DNA of 14,920 nucleotides from Pseudomonadota bacterium (GTDB lineage Bacteria; Pseudomonadota; Alphaproteobacteria; Rhodospirillales; Magnetospirillaceae). Positions 1 to 7,065 of this stretch are shown here, in pieces; within the stretch, counting starts at the first letter, position 1, and every line of letters begins with the position of its first letter. Made by a program: the position numbers and the translations under genes. Under the pieces are notes generated by a model. That model was not told the origin of the DNA, did no database searches, and worked only from the letters and a program-made list of their open reading frames with translations. The stretch covers positions 1 through 14,920 of the forward strand of contig JAEXAH010000032.1 of the NCBI GenBank assembly GCA_023458315.1, read 5' to 3'.

Positions 1-640
1 GGCGCCCGCCGCCAGATTGGTGCCGGTGTGGTCGAAGCTCCAGGCGCCGGTGCCGTCGGCGGTGGCGGTGCCGATCTGCACGCCGTCCTTGTACACCAGC
101 ACGCTGGCATTGGCCGGGGCGGTGCCGCTGATGATCAGGGTGGTGTCGTTGGTGATGCGGTCGTTGCCGCTATCGTCGGACACCGCCGTCACCGCCGGGG
201 CGGCCGGACCCGTCACCACCTGGGCGGTATAGCCCGCCGAGGCGGCGCTGGCATTGCCCGCCGTGTCCTTGCTGGTGGCGGTGAAGACATAGCTGCCCAC
301 CGCCAGGGTGGTGCCGGTGTGGTCGAAGCTCCAGGCGCCGGTGCCGTCGCTGGTGGTGGTGCCGATGGAGACGCCGTCCTTGAACACCTCGATCACCGTG
401 CTGGCCGGGCCGGTGCCGCTGATGGTCAGGGTGGTGTCGGTGGTGATGCCGTCGCTGCCGTTGATGCCGGTATCGCCGGAAATCCCCGTCACCGCCGGAA
501 CCGCCGCCGCCGTGGTGTCGATGGTGACGCTCAGACCCGACGACAGGACGCTGGTGTTGCCCGCCACGTCGGTGGCCTTGGCGGTGATGGTGTGCGCCCC
601 CTCGGACAAGGCCGAAACCGTGATGGTCCAATTGCCCGAC
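1..640 (-). repeat. Tandem Ig-like repeat units with 291-bp (97-residue) period
   Basis: Three consecutive Ig-like modules are read on the minus strand. The two leftmost share a 40-base identical block, at 19-58 and 310-349, exactly 291 bases apart (97 codons in phase). Each encodes the same GAWSFDHTGT strand near its middle and starts with a TLTISGT-like or TLIISGT-like strand. The third unit (about 560-730) is more diverged (GNWTITVSALSEGAHTITAKA). The array probably continues past the window edge. Recent homogenisation or expansion of the 97-residue unit is inferred from the nucleotide identity. Confidence 0.85.
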
Positions 641-2436
641 CCGTCGGCGGTGCCGGACCCGATCTCGGTGACGCCGTCGGTGTCGTACAGCTTGACCGTG
701 GCCCCCACCTCGGCCGTGCCGCTGAAGGTCGGCGTGGTGGTGTTGGTGATTTTGTCGGTGCTGGAGATGCCGGTGTCGGTGTCCAGGCTTGGCACGCTGG
801 GGGCGTTCGGCACCGTGGTATCCACCAGGACATTGGTCGTGCTGCCCACATTGGCGAGGCTGCCGCCATCCTGACTGGAGCCGTTGCGGATGGTGCCGCC
901 GTTGACGTCCAGCGAACTGACGGCGATGCCGTTGGTGTCGGTATCGCCCGCCGCCACGGTGTAGGAGAACACCAGCGCCGTGCTGCCCGACCCCGACTGA
1001 TAAGTGGCGTAGCGGGTCACGCCGCCGACATCCAGCACCAGCCGGGGCGTGCCGCCCGTGGTATCGACCGTCATGGTCTGGGAATAGTTGACGGTGAAGG
1101 AAAGGCTGCCGCCCTGTTTGTAGCTGCCGTCGGCGGGAACCGCGACCGAACTGACGGTGGGACCGGCGACATCGCCGATGGTCACGCTGCGCATGGCGAC
1201 CAGCGACATGTCCAGCATCTTGGTGGTGCCGTCGCGGACACTGGCGAAGCCGGAATTGATGGAATGCGAGCCGACCACGTGAACCTCGGTCACATCGCCG
1301 AACTTGCCCGAGGCACTGATCTCCGACGCCAGGGTCTTTTCGATGGGATCGGTGCTGGCCGTCGGGGTGAAGGTGATGCTGCCGGTGGGAACGCCGTCCT
1401 TGAACCCCTCCACATGCAAGGTGAACACGTCGAAGAACAGCAGCGACAAGTCCTTGAAGGAAAAGGCGGCGCCGTCGCTGCGCTTGACGACCATCATGCC
1501 GGTCATCAGAGAATCGTTGTCGATCACGCCATCAACATTGGCATCGCGCAGATCGGTATAGGAATAGCCGCTGGTGTTGTAATGCTGAAAGATCTTGCCG
1601 CTGAGGATGCCGTTGTAATCGCTGGCATTGCCGACGCCGACCACGCCATCCTTGAGCTCCGAGGACCAATCGGTGAAATAGACCTCGACCTGACCGGCGG
1701 CGGTTCCGGCCTCGCCGCTTTTCAGTTCCGGACCGTAATTGGTGTTATTGGTGGTGGGGGCCAGGGTCTGGTCCGCCAGCAAGCGGTCGTAGGATAGGGC
1801 CGAGCGGGCCAAAGTCTCGACCTGACCGGCGGCGGTTTCCAGTATCCAGTCGCCACCCAGGGCCGCCGCGCCGCTGGCATCGTCCGAGGCCGCAACATCG
1901 GCGCCCGTCGCCAGGGCCACCCCGTCCAGCAACGCCTGCCCCTCTGGCCCGGCCCCCACCGAGCAACCGTACAGCATCACGTCGCCATCCGCGGTCAGCG
2001 CCTGTCCCAAGGCCGACAGATCGCGGCCCACCGTCGCGTCCATCATGGATTGCACGGTCAGGATGCCACCGCCCAATTGCACCCGCCCCTGGGAACCGTG
2101 GCTGAAGATATGGATGGCGTCATAGCCCGACTGCCCGGCGGCCCAGGCCGCCATCTGCGCCAGACCGTCGGCGGCGCCGCCGATCTCGACGATGGCGATG
2201 CCGTCGCCAAGCCCGGCCTCGAACGCCTTGTAATCGGCCAGGGCGGTATCGACGAAGGCCACTTCCTTGCGGCCGCCCGCCTTGGCCGGATCGGCGTCGC
2301 GCACCACCACCGGGGCGGGCACCTTGGCCCCCGCCGCCTCGACCGCGTCGGCCACGGCGGCACCGTCGAACATCAGGCGCGGTTCCAGCGCCAGGATGCG
2401 GAACGGCGACACGACGGAACGGGAATGGCGGCGCAT
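1..2436 (-). CDS. Giant surface protein/adhesin: LEPR motif, DUF4347 domain, Ig-like repeats (3' end outside window)
   Basis: This frame is open from the ATG at 2436 to the window edge (812 codons, no stop), so the C-terminus is missing. An AGGGAG ribosome site lies 8 bases before the ATG. The N-terminus carries LALEPRLMFDGAA (residues 15-27), the LEPR-type motif that opens many giant secreted bacterial proteins. A DUF4347 domain follows (about 40-215), with HIFSHGS (His113), MLYGCSV (Cys158) and a GADVAASDD stretch. Residues 220-415 are not recognised. From about 415 there is an Ig-like segment with TGGTPRLVLDVGG and YTVAAGDTD, then three Ig-like (Big-type) modules; the last is cut. Known relatives are large repetitive surface or secreted proteins, often type I secretion substrates, but the C-terminal signal that would show this is outside the window. 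It lies downstream of the luxR-type gene on the same strand, with an operator-like site upstream. The adhesin role is inferred. Confidence 0.9.
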   Translation of the reverse strand, partial: MRRHSRSVVSPFRILALEPRLMFDGAAVADAVEAAGAKVPAPVVVRDADPAKAGGRKEVAFVDTALADYKAFEAGLGDGIAIVEIGGAADGLAQMAAWAAGQSGYDAIHIFSHGSQGRVQLGGGILTVQSMMDATVGRDLSALGQALTADGDVMLYGCSVGAGPEGQALLDGVALATGADVAASDDASGAAALGGDWILETAAGQVETLARSALSYDRLLADQTLAPTTNNTNYGPELKSGEAGTAAGQVEVYFTDWSSELKDGVVGVGNASDYNGILSGKIFQHYNTSGYSYTDLRDANVDGVIDNDSLMTGMMVVKRSDGAAFSFKDLSLLFFDVFTLHVEGFKDGVPTGSITFTPTASTDPIEKTLASEISASGKFGDVTEVHVVGSHSINSGFASVRDGTTKMLDMSLVAMRSVTIGDVAGPTVSSVAVPADGSYKQGGSLSFTVNYSQTMTVDTTGGTPRLVLDVGGVTRYATYQSGSGSTALVFSYTVAAGDTDTNGIAVSSLDVNGGTIRNGSSQDGGSLANVGSTTNVLVDTTVPNAPSVPSLDTDTGISSTDKITNTTTPTFSGTAEVGATVKLYDTDGVTEIGSGTADGSGNWTITVSALSEGAHTITAKATDVAGNTSVLSSGLSVTIDTTAAAVPAVTGISGDTGINGSDGITTDTTLTISGTGPASTVIEVFKDGVSIGTTTSDGTGAWSFDHTGTTLAVGSYVFTATSKDTAGNASAASAGYTAQVVTGPAAPAVTAVSDDSGNDRITNDTTLIISGTAPANASVLVYKDGVQIGTATADGTGAWSFDHTGTNLAAGA

Positions 2437-2509
2437 GAGGCGATCTCCCTAAACGAATGCAGGCGGTTTTTCCCACCCGAACGTTAGGGGGCAAGGACTG
2501 CCGAAGACA

Positions 2510-2527
2510 ATTGCAACATCTTACAAT
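2510..2527 (-). promoter_or_regulatory. Degenerate lux/tra-box-like operator upstream of the surface-protein gene
   Basis: Read on the minus strand this is ATTGTAAGATGTTGCAAT. It matches 16 of 18 bases of the core of the perfect palindrome at 3540-3565 (ATTGTAAGATCTTACAAT). Seven of nine base pairs of its own dyad are kept. It lies 74-91 bases before the surface-protein ATG. A weak sigma-70-like pair follows on the minus strand (TTGTCT at 2510-2505, 17 bases, CTAACG at 2487-2482). A start about 7 bases further would place the dyad near -43, as at LuxR-activated class II promoters. The similarity is seen in the sequence; the regulatory role is inferred. Confidence 0.65.
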
Positions 2528-2535
2528 GTCGCCAG

Positions 2536-2555
2536 AAAACTCAACTTGAGGTTTT
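2536..2555 (-). terminator. Weak AT-rich hairpin after the luxR-type gene
   Basis: Directly after the stop codon of the regulator, the minus strand reads AAAAC-CTCA-AGT-TGAG-TTTT. This can fold into an 8-pair stem with one bulged C and a 3-base loop, ending in TTTTCT. The stem is weak and AT-rich, so efficient termination is doubtful. It could partly separate the regulator from the downstream surface-protein gene. Confidence 0.25.
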
Positions 2556-2557
2556 AT

Positions 2558-3391
2558 TCAAATCGACATCATGCCCAAGGACAACGCCCGCGCCACCGCT
2601 TGTGGCAACGTCTTCGCGCCCAGGCGTTTTTTGGCGTTCTCCACATGGGCGATCACCGTCCGCTCGGAAATGTTCAGGATGCAGGAAATCTCCCACGCGG
2701 TCTTCCCCGCCGCGACCCAGTGCAGGCACTCGCTTTCCCGCGCCGTCAGGCTGGGGATTTCCACATTGGCGATCTTGGTGCCGGGACCGGGCCGCACCCG
2801 GCGGATGGCGTCGTACAGGGCGGTGCTGAACAGGCTGGCCTGGGCCGCCATGTCCGACATGCGGCCCAGGAACGACCCTTCCTTTTCCGACAGCAGGATG
2901 CCGACCACGGAATACGAGTTGAGACCGTGCAGCGGCACCACCAGGCCACAGCGGCAATCGTAATCGCCGACGAAGGAATAAAGGTCGAATTCCTTGCCGG
3001 AAAAGGTCGAACGCTGCTCGGGCAGGCCGAACGGCACCGGCAGGGATTGGAACCGCGCCATATAGGTGACGACGTCGATGTTCAGGATGCCTTCCTGAAG
3101 ATAGGCGGTCAGGAAATCCTCGATGCTGAACATGGCGCGCGGCGTGCCGGTACGGCCCCAGCTATGATCGTGGATTTGCAGGAAGCCGCAGCGCGGAATG
3201 CCGTTGGCGTCGCAGAACTTCTGCATGGCCGCCACCAGATCGGCCTCGGTGGTGGCGGTGCACAGCATGTCCAGACAGGGCTGCAACGCCTGGATCGCCT
3301 TGCCCAGCGACAGGTTGCGAACCGGCTGATAGCGGTTCTGCATCCAGTCCTCACGACCGGACCACCAGTTCGGGACAGGTTCCTTTTTCAT
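2558..3391 (-). CDS. LuxR-family transcriptional regulator (autoinducer-binding domain plus LuxR/GerE HTH), apparent solo
   Basis: This is a 277-residue protein with a LuxR-type autoinducer-binding domain (about 35-200) and a C-terminal GerE/LuxR helix-turn-helix (about 214-273: LTARESECLHWVAAGKTAWEI, then ISERTVIAHVENAKKRL). The three conserved HTH positions of TraR-type proteins are kept (Glu219, Leu223, Gly229). In the ligand pocket the conserved Tyr and Asp are present (Tyr97, Asp106), but the positions matching TraR Trp57, Pro71 and Trp85 appear to be Phe93, Val107 and Leu123. No luxI-type synthase is in the window. The frame is open further upstream to an ATG at 3508; I chose 3391 from family length. 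The ATG at 3343, with GTGAGG upstream, is also plausible (261 residues). It lies between two related palindromes, which suggests autoregulation and control of the surface-protein gene. The family call is firm; the ligand is unknown. Confidence 0.93.
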   Translation of the reverse strand: MKKEPVPNWWSGREDWMQNRYQPVRNLSLGKAIQALQPCLDMLCTATTEADLVAAMQKFCDANGIPRCGFLQIHDHSWGRTGTPRAMFSIEDFLTAYLQEGILNIDVVTYMARFQSLPVPFGLPEQRSTFSGKEFDLYSFVGDYDCRCGLVVPLHGLNSYSVVGILLSEKEGSFLGRMSDMAAQASLFSTALYDAIRRVRPGPGTKIANVEIPSLTARESECLHWVAAGKTAWEISCILNISERTVIAHVENAKKRLGAKTLPQAVARALSLGMMSI

Positions 3392-3685
3392 GGCCGCCAC
3401 GGCTGTCGTCCCCAATCCGGAAAACGACGATTCTGGGGGCGAAAAACCGCCTTGGCCGGGACCACGGATCCCCACGTTGCGACGACACGCCCCCACGTCA
3501 TCGTCCACACGCGAATTTTGTATCCGGAAAGGGATACCCCTCTATTGTAAGATCTTACAATAGAGATAAGCCGCTCCCGCGCCGTCTTGTGACGGAAATC
3601 CCATGGACCGCCTGTTGCATTTTTCCGCGTCCGGCTCCACGGTTGTTCGCGGGGGTTGATCATCGTCGCCTGGGGGGGGAACGTC
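3392..3685. promoter_or_regulatory. Divergent intergenic regulatory region between the luxR-type gene and the envelope operon
   Basis: About 290 bases separate two divergent genes. The region holds the perfect 26-bp palindrome (3540-3565). Beside it is a shorter inverted repeat, GTATCC (3520-3525) and GGATAC (3532-3537) with a 6-base spacer. On the minus strand, TACAAA at 3522-3517 could be a -10 element; a start near 3510 would put the 26-bp palindrome at about -42 relative to luxR transcription. No convincing plus-strand promoter was found. A G-rich run at 3672-3679 probably serves as the ribosome site of the plus-strand gene. Confidence 0.55.
3540..3565. promoter_or_regulatory. Perfect 26-bp palindrome, lux/tra-box-like operator
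   Basis: Each half reads CTCTATTGTAAGA on its own strand, and all 13 base pairs match with no spacer. The 18-base core ATTGTAAGATCTTACAAT has the length and central AGATCT of the TraR tra box (ATGTGCAGATCTGCACAT). The palindrome is a clearly AT-rich island in GC-rich surroundings, and a degenerate copy stands upstream of the surface-protein gene. The neighbouring LuxR-type protein is the obvious candidate binder, which is an inference. It could act on both divergent genes. Confidence 0.85.
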
Positions 3686-4582
3686 TTGGATCGTGGATTG
3701 GTGATGTACGCCGCCAGCCGCCGCGCGCTGGCCGGGGCGTTGCTGGTGTGGGTGGTGGTGATCGCGGGCTTGCTGGCGGCAAGCGACGGCGCCCATGCGG
3801 AACTGGCGGAAACCGGCTATCGCATGGCCACCGGCATGGGTCTGATGGCCCTGGCGTGGTTCGGGTTGCTGAACATTCGCTATGGCCTGCTGCACGATTT
3901 CTCGGTATCGCAGGTGGTGCTGACACTGTTTGCCCTGGGCCTGGGCGGCTTTGGCGTGCATGTGGCGTTCTCGACCCTGGCGCTGGCGCCGTTCCTGGCG
4001 GCGACGGCGTTGTTCGTGTTGGGCGAGGCGGCGGTGGTGGCCTGGCTGCGGCGCCGCATCCGCCGCGCCACCCGTCAGGCCCTGCGCGACGAGGCCGGGT
4101 CGAACAATCCGGCGGAACGGTTCGAGCGCCGCCTGATCCGCCATGTGGAGCGGGCGCTGGAGGTCGAGGCGGTCGCCCAGTCGGGCACCAATTCCCGCTA
4201 TTGGAGCTTTCGCCTGCCCGGCCGGGGCGAAGTGGTGGAAATGTCGGTGATCGGCCCCGGCTACAACACCTCGGCCCCGGTGCGGCCGGGCGAGCGGTGG
4301 CTGCTGCGGGTGCGCGAGCCGAAACCCGCCCTGTTCACCCCGTGGATCGCCCGGCATTTCGGAGCGGACGACGCCGGAACCACCCGCGACCTGGGCGCCC
4401 AGCAACAGACCCAGTTCGCCAGTTCGCTGCTGGCGGACGACCGCGCCTTCTTTGACGCCGCCATCCCGTGGCAGCCCCCGGCGGAAGCGGATGAACGCCC
4501 GGCCTGGGTCATGCACGTCGTCCGCCTGTCCCCCGCGGATGACGACGAAACCGCCGCCCCGGAAAAACCCACCATCCACTGA
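3686..4582 (+). CDS. Predicted inner-membrane protein with four N-terminal helices and a soluble C-terminal domain, family not recognised
   Basis: I do not recognise a family. Four hydrophobic segments are visible near residues 15-32 (ALLVWVVVIAGLL), 50-66 (GLMALAWFGLLNI), 76-96 (VVLTLFALGLGGFGVHVAF) and 100-120 (LAPFLAATALFVLGEAAVVAWL). A basic stretch (LRRRIRRATRQALRDEAG) and a soluble domain of about 170 residues follow, with GRGEVVEMSVIGPGYNTSAPVRPGERWLL-like beta-rich sequence. The start is uncertain: TTG 3686 has a G-run ribosome site at 6 bases' distance, ATG 3704 is the first ATG, and the frame also reaches a TTG at 3656. It is the first gene of the plus-strand cluster, divergent from the luxR-type gene, and is followed by a candidate promoter before the protease gene. 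A role as membrane anchor or sensor for the module is only a guess. Confidence 0.8.
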   Translation: MDRGLVMYAASRRALAGALLVWVVVIAGLLAASDGAHAELAETGYRMATGMGLMALAWFGLLNIRYGLLHDFSVSQVVLTLFALGLGGFGVHVAFSTLALAPFLAATALFVLGEAAVVAWLRRRIRRATRQALRDEAGSNNPAERFERRLIRHVERALEVEAVAQSGTNSRYWSFRLPGRGEVVEMSVIGPGYNTSAPVRPGERWLLRVREPKPALFTPWIARHFGADDAGTTRDLGAQQQTQFASSLLADDRAFFDAAIPWQPPAEADERPAWVMHVVRLSPADDDETAAPEKPTIH

Positions 4583-4583
4583 G

Positions 4584-4611
4584 CGGCAAAAAATCCGGCA
4601 CCGCCGTCTAA
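4584..4611 (+). promoter_or_regulatory. Candidate ECF-type promoter A (protease gene)
   Basis: GGCAAAAAAT (4585-4594) is followed, after 10 bases, by CGTCTAA (4605-4611). The same arrangement recurs at 8673-8700 and 14588-14615. CGTC-type -10 elements are typical of ECF sigma factors. The motif ends 49 bases before the ATG of the trypsin-like protease gene. Recognition by the sigma factor encoded at 13719-14615 is inferred from proximity and from the shared motif. Confidence 0.6.
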
Positions 4612-4621
4612 CCATCAAGAA

Positions 4622-4637
4622 GGCCGCCAAAGCGGCC
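4622..4637 (+). promoter_or_regulatory. Leader hairpin upstream of the protease gene
   Basis: GGCCGC (4622-4627), the loop CAAA and GCGGCC (4632-4637) form a perfect 6-bp stem. It sits between candidate promoter A and the ribosome site (GGGGGA, 4646-4651). CGGTTTCTG follows instead of a T-run, so this is at best a weak terminator. It could be an attenuator-like or mRNA-stabilising element in the leader. Confidence 0.4.
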
Positions 4638-4660
4638 CGGTTTCTGGGGGAATGAAGACA

Positions 4661-6244
4661 ATGGCCCTGCGCACGGCACGTCTGGTTCTGGTCGTCGGCC
4701 TGCTGGCCGCCGTCCCCGCGCCCACCTTGGCCGCCAACCGCCCGGCGGACATGATGGACAAGGTGGATTCCCTGCTGGCGGCGGAACGCTATGACCTTGC
4801 CGTCCCCATCCTGCGCGAGTTGGACGCCGCCGGACGCATCGCCCCGGCCGACACGGCGCTGATGCTGGGCCGCATCTATCTGGGCCTGGGCAAGCCGGGC
4901 AAGGCGGCCGAGTTCTTCGAGCAGGCCGAGATGGCATCGCTGGGGGCCGAGACGGCGGCGCGGCTGGGGCTGGCGGAAAGCCGCCTGGGCCTGGGCGATC
5001 TGACCGGGGCGCGCAAGGCGGCCGAGGCGGTGCTGCGGACCGACCGCGACCAGATGGACGCCCATCTGGTGCTGGCGCGGGTGGAACAGCGGCTGGGGCA
5101 GTCCGAGGCGGCAGCCCGTCGCCTGCGCGAACTGCGCGATAACCGTCCCGATTCCGAGGACGCGGCGCTGGTGTCCGCCCGCTTCCGCGCCCTGAACGAC
5201 GGCCCGGCCGCCGCCCTGGACGAATTGCGCGACTTCGCCGCCCGCCATCCCCACGCCGCCGCCGCCTGGGACCGCGTCGGGCTGTACGCCTGGGGCCTGG
5301 GCCACACCGCCGAAGCGGTGGAGGCGCGCCGCACCGCCCGCGCCCGCTATGCCGAACAGGGGCGCCAGGGACGGGTCGAGGCCATCGATTCCTGGCTGGC
5401 CGCCATCGGCCAGACCGAAAAACCCAAGGCCGCCCCACCGAAAGCCCCGGAACCGGCCGAACCGCCGCCGCCCGTCCAGGCCCCCGCCCGGCCGCGGATC
5501 GAGGCCGCCCCCCTGCCGCCTCCTCCGCCGCCGCCGCCGCGCCCGGCGCCCAAGACCATCCCGGCCGCCGTGCTGGCACAGCCGGAACCGCTGCCCTTTC
5601 CGCCCGGTTCGCCCATCATGACCGGCAGCGGCATCGTGCTGGAGGGCGGACGGCGCATCGTCACCAACCGCCACGTCATCGACGGCCAGCGCGAAATCGC
5701 CGTGCGCAACGGCAGCGGCCACGTGCGCATGGCCCGCGTCATCAGGACCGCGCCCGAGGACGATCTGGCGCTGCTGGAGATCGACACGCCCTTTCCCGAC
5801 AACCCGGCCCTGCCGCTGGCCCGCATCGCCGATCCGGCGCCGGGCCGGGCCGCCGTGGTCATGGGCTATCCGCTGATCGGCATCCTGGGCGACGAACAAC
5901 CCGCCCTGACCGAAGGCATCGTCGCCAAGAATGCCGGACTGGCCAACGACCCCAAGACCTTCCAGATGACCGCCAAGATCAATCGCGGCAATTCCGGCGG
6001 CCCGGTGTTCGACCGCCAGGGGCGGCTGATCGGCATCGCGGTGGGCAAGATGGACACCGCCGACATCGTCGCCAAGGGCGGCCCAATGCCCGAGGACATG
6101 AACTTCGCCATCAAGGCCGGGCGCCTGCTGGCCTTTCTGGGGGTGCAACAATCCCGCGACGACGGCGCCGCCGCCGAGATCGGCCTGGAAGATTTGTACC
6201 AGCAGATGCTGCCCCGCGCCGTGCTGGTGGCGGGGCGGAAATGA
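4661..6244 (+). CDS. Exported TPR protein with C-terminal trypsin-like (S1C/Trypsin_2) serine protease
   Basis: This 527-residue protein starts with a signal peptide (MALRTARLVLVVGLLAAVPAPTLA, then AN). TPR-like helices span about 30-245 (ERYDLAVPILRELDAAGRI, LGRIYLGLGKPGKAAEFFEQAE, LVLARVEQRLGQSEAAARRL). A Pro/Ala-rich linker runs from about 250 to 315, including a run of eight prolines. A trypsin-like domain follows with all three catalytic residues: TNRHVID (His338), EDDLALLEID (Asp368) and NRGNSGGPVF (Ser445). No PDZ domain is visible, unlike DegP/HtrA. I chose ATG 4661 because GGGGGA is 9 bases upstream; the ATG at 4652 touches that ribosome site. Its end overlaps the next gene by 4 bases (ATGA). 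The likely role is a periplasmic protease whose TPR part binds partners; the substrate is unknown. A caspase-like gene in the same cluster suggests a proteolytic pathway. Confidence 0.93.
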   Translation: MALRTARLVLVVGLLAAVPAPTLAANRPADMMDKVDSLLAAERYDLAVPILRELDAAGRIAPADTALMLGRIYLGLGKPGKAAEFFEQAEMASLGAETAARLGLAESRLGLGDLTGARKAAEAVLRTDRDQMDAHLVLARVEQRLGQSEAAARRLRELRDNRPDSEDAALVSARFRALNDGPAAALDELRDFAARHPHAAAAWDRVGLYAWGLGHTAEAVEARRTARARYAEQGRQGRVEAIDSWLAAIGQTEKPKAAPPKAPEPAEPPPPVQAPARPRIEAAPLPPPPPPPPRPAPKTIPAAVLAQPEPLPFPPGSPIMTGSGIVLEGGRRIVTNRHVIDGQREIAVRNGSGHVRMARVIRTAPEDDLALLEIDTPFPDNPALPLARIADPAPGRAAVVMGYPLIGILGDEQPALTEGIVAKNAGLANDPKTFQMTAKINRGNSGGPVFDRQGRLIGIAVGKMDTADIVAKGGPMPEDMNFAIKAGRLLAFLGVQQSRDDGAAAEIGLEDLYQQMLPRAVLVAGRK

Positions 6245-7065
6245 GGCCCGCCATGCGCCGCCGCCTGCTGGCCCTGTCGCTGTGGCTGCCCTCTCCCGCC
6301 CTGGCCGAATGGGTCGAGGCGCGCGGCAGCTACCTGTTCCCGCCGACCATGGCCGAGGCCGAGGCATGCTTCTATGCCGAGGAGCGGGCGCGGGCCGACG
6401 CGGTGCGGCAGGTGACGGGGGAAACCATCGCCGCCGAGGACGTGCAACGCTGCACCGAACAGGGCGACGAAACCCAATGCGCCCGCAATTCCGCCCTGTG
6501 GTCCAGCATGCGGGGCTATGTCCGCCGCACCGGCGACAAGAATGTCGAGGTGCGGCCCGCCGCCGCCGGGCACCGCGAATGCGTGGTCGGCTTCGCCGCC
6601 GACGTGGCGGCGGCCGAGGGGCGGCCCGACCCCGCCTTCGACCTGGGGGTGTCGCTGACCCAGCCGGTGCTGCGCCATGGCGAGGCGCTGGTGATCGGCC
6701 TGTCGCCGTCGCAGCCCATGTATGTGCAGGTGTTCCAATGGCTGCCCCATCGCGGCGGCGAACAGGCGGTGACGCGGCTGTTCCCCAACCCTTACGACCC
6801 CGTCTTGCGCCTGGACGGTCCCGCCACCATCCCCACCGCCGCCGGGGCGCGGCGCTATGACCTGCGGGTGGAATTCCCCCAGGGCCAGCCGCCCGGCCGC
6901 AAGATGGTGGACGAATATCTGATGGTGGTTGCGACCCGCACGCCGCTGCCGCTGCGCGACGCCTACAGCCTGGACGATTTCCGCCGCCTGATGGCCGAAT
7001 TGCCGCAAGCCCACAGCCGGGTGGTGCGGCGGGCCTACAACATCGTGCGGGGGACGACGCCATGA
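6241..7065 (+). CDS. Secreted DUF4384 domain protein
   Basis: This 274-residue protein has a signal peptide (MRPAMRRRLLALSLWLPSPALA, then EW). The first mature part (about 25-125) begins with SYLFPPTMAEAEACFYAEERARADAVRQVTG, similar in style to the N-terminal domains of FlgT/LPP20-type envelope proteins. It holds four cysteines (43, 71, 80, 114) that could pair in the periplasm. Residues 137-230 match the DUF4384 pattern: PVLRHGEALVIGLSPSQPMYVQVFQWL, then RLFPNPYDPVLRLDGPATIP, then DEYLMVVATR. DUF4384 occurs in flagellar outer-membrane and caspase-linked envelope proteins; its biochemical role is not established. It overlaps both neighbours by 4 bases (ATGA), so it is translationally coupled to the protease and to the GNA1162-like lipoprotein. 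The ATG at 6253 is a possible alternative start. Confidence 0.88.
   Translation: MRPAMRRRLLALSLWLPSPALAEWVEARGSYLFPPTMAEAEACFYAEERARADAVRQVTGETIAAEDVQRCTEQGDETQCARNSALWSSMRGYVRRTGDKNVEVRPAAAGHRECVVGFAADVAAAEGRPDPAFDLGVSLTQPVLRHGEALVIGLSPSQPMYVQVFQWLPHRGGEQAVTRLFPNPYDPVLRLDGPATIPTAAGARRYDLRVEFPQGQPPGRKMVDEYLMVVATRTPLPLRDAYSLDDFRRLMAELPQAHSRVVRRAYNIVRGTTP

Noticed and set aside
28..1797. A 589-codon open frame on the plus strand at the left edge
   Set aside because: It is antisense to the surface-protein gene, whose minus-strand frame shows Ig-like repeats and DUF4347. The plus-strand product is Gly/Ala/His-rich and resembles nothing.
3603..3659. An 18-codon frame (MDRLLHFSASGSTVVRGG) in the leader before the first plus-strand operon gene
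   Set aside because: It has no convincing ribosome site and no recognisable leader-peptide features. One short ATG frame is expected by chance.
5461..5560. CCG-rich stretch as a possible simple DNA repeat or regulatory element
   Set aside because: It is explained by the in-frame Pro-rich linker between the TPR and protease domains.
3542..7063. A 1173-codon open frame on the minus strand opposite the membrane protein, protease and DUF4384 genes
   Set aside because: The translation is low-complexity, rich in Arg, Pro, Gly, Ala and Gln, with no domain. The plus-strand frames hold signal peptides and intact catalytic motifs. Long antisense frames are expected at this GC content.
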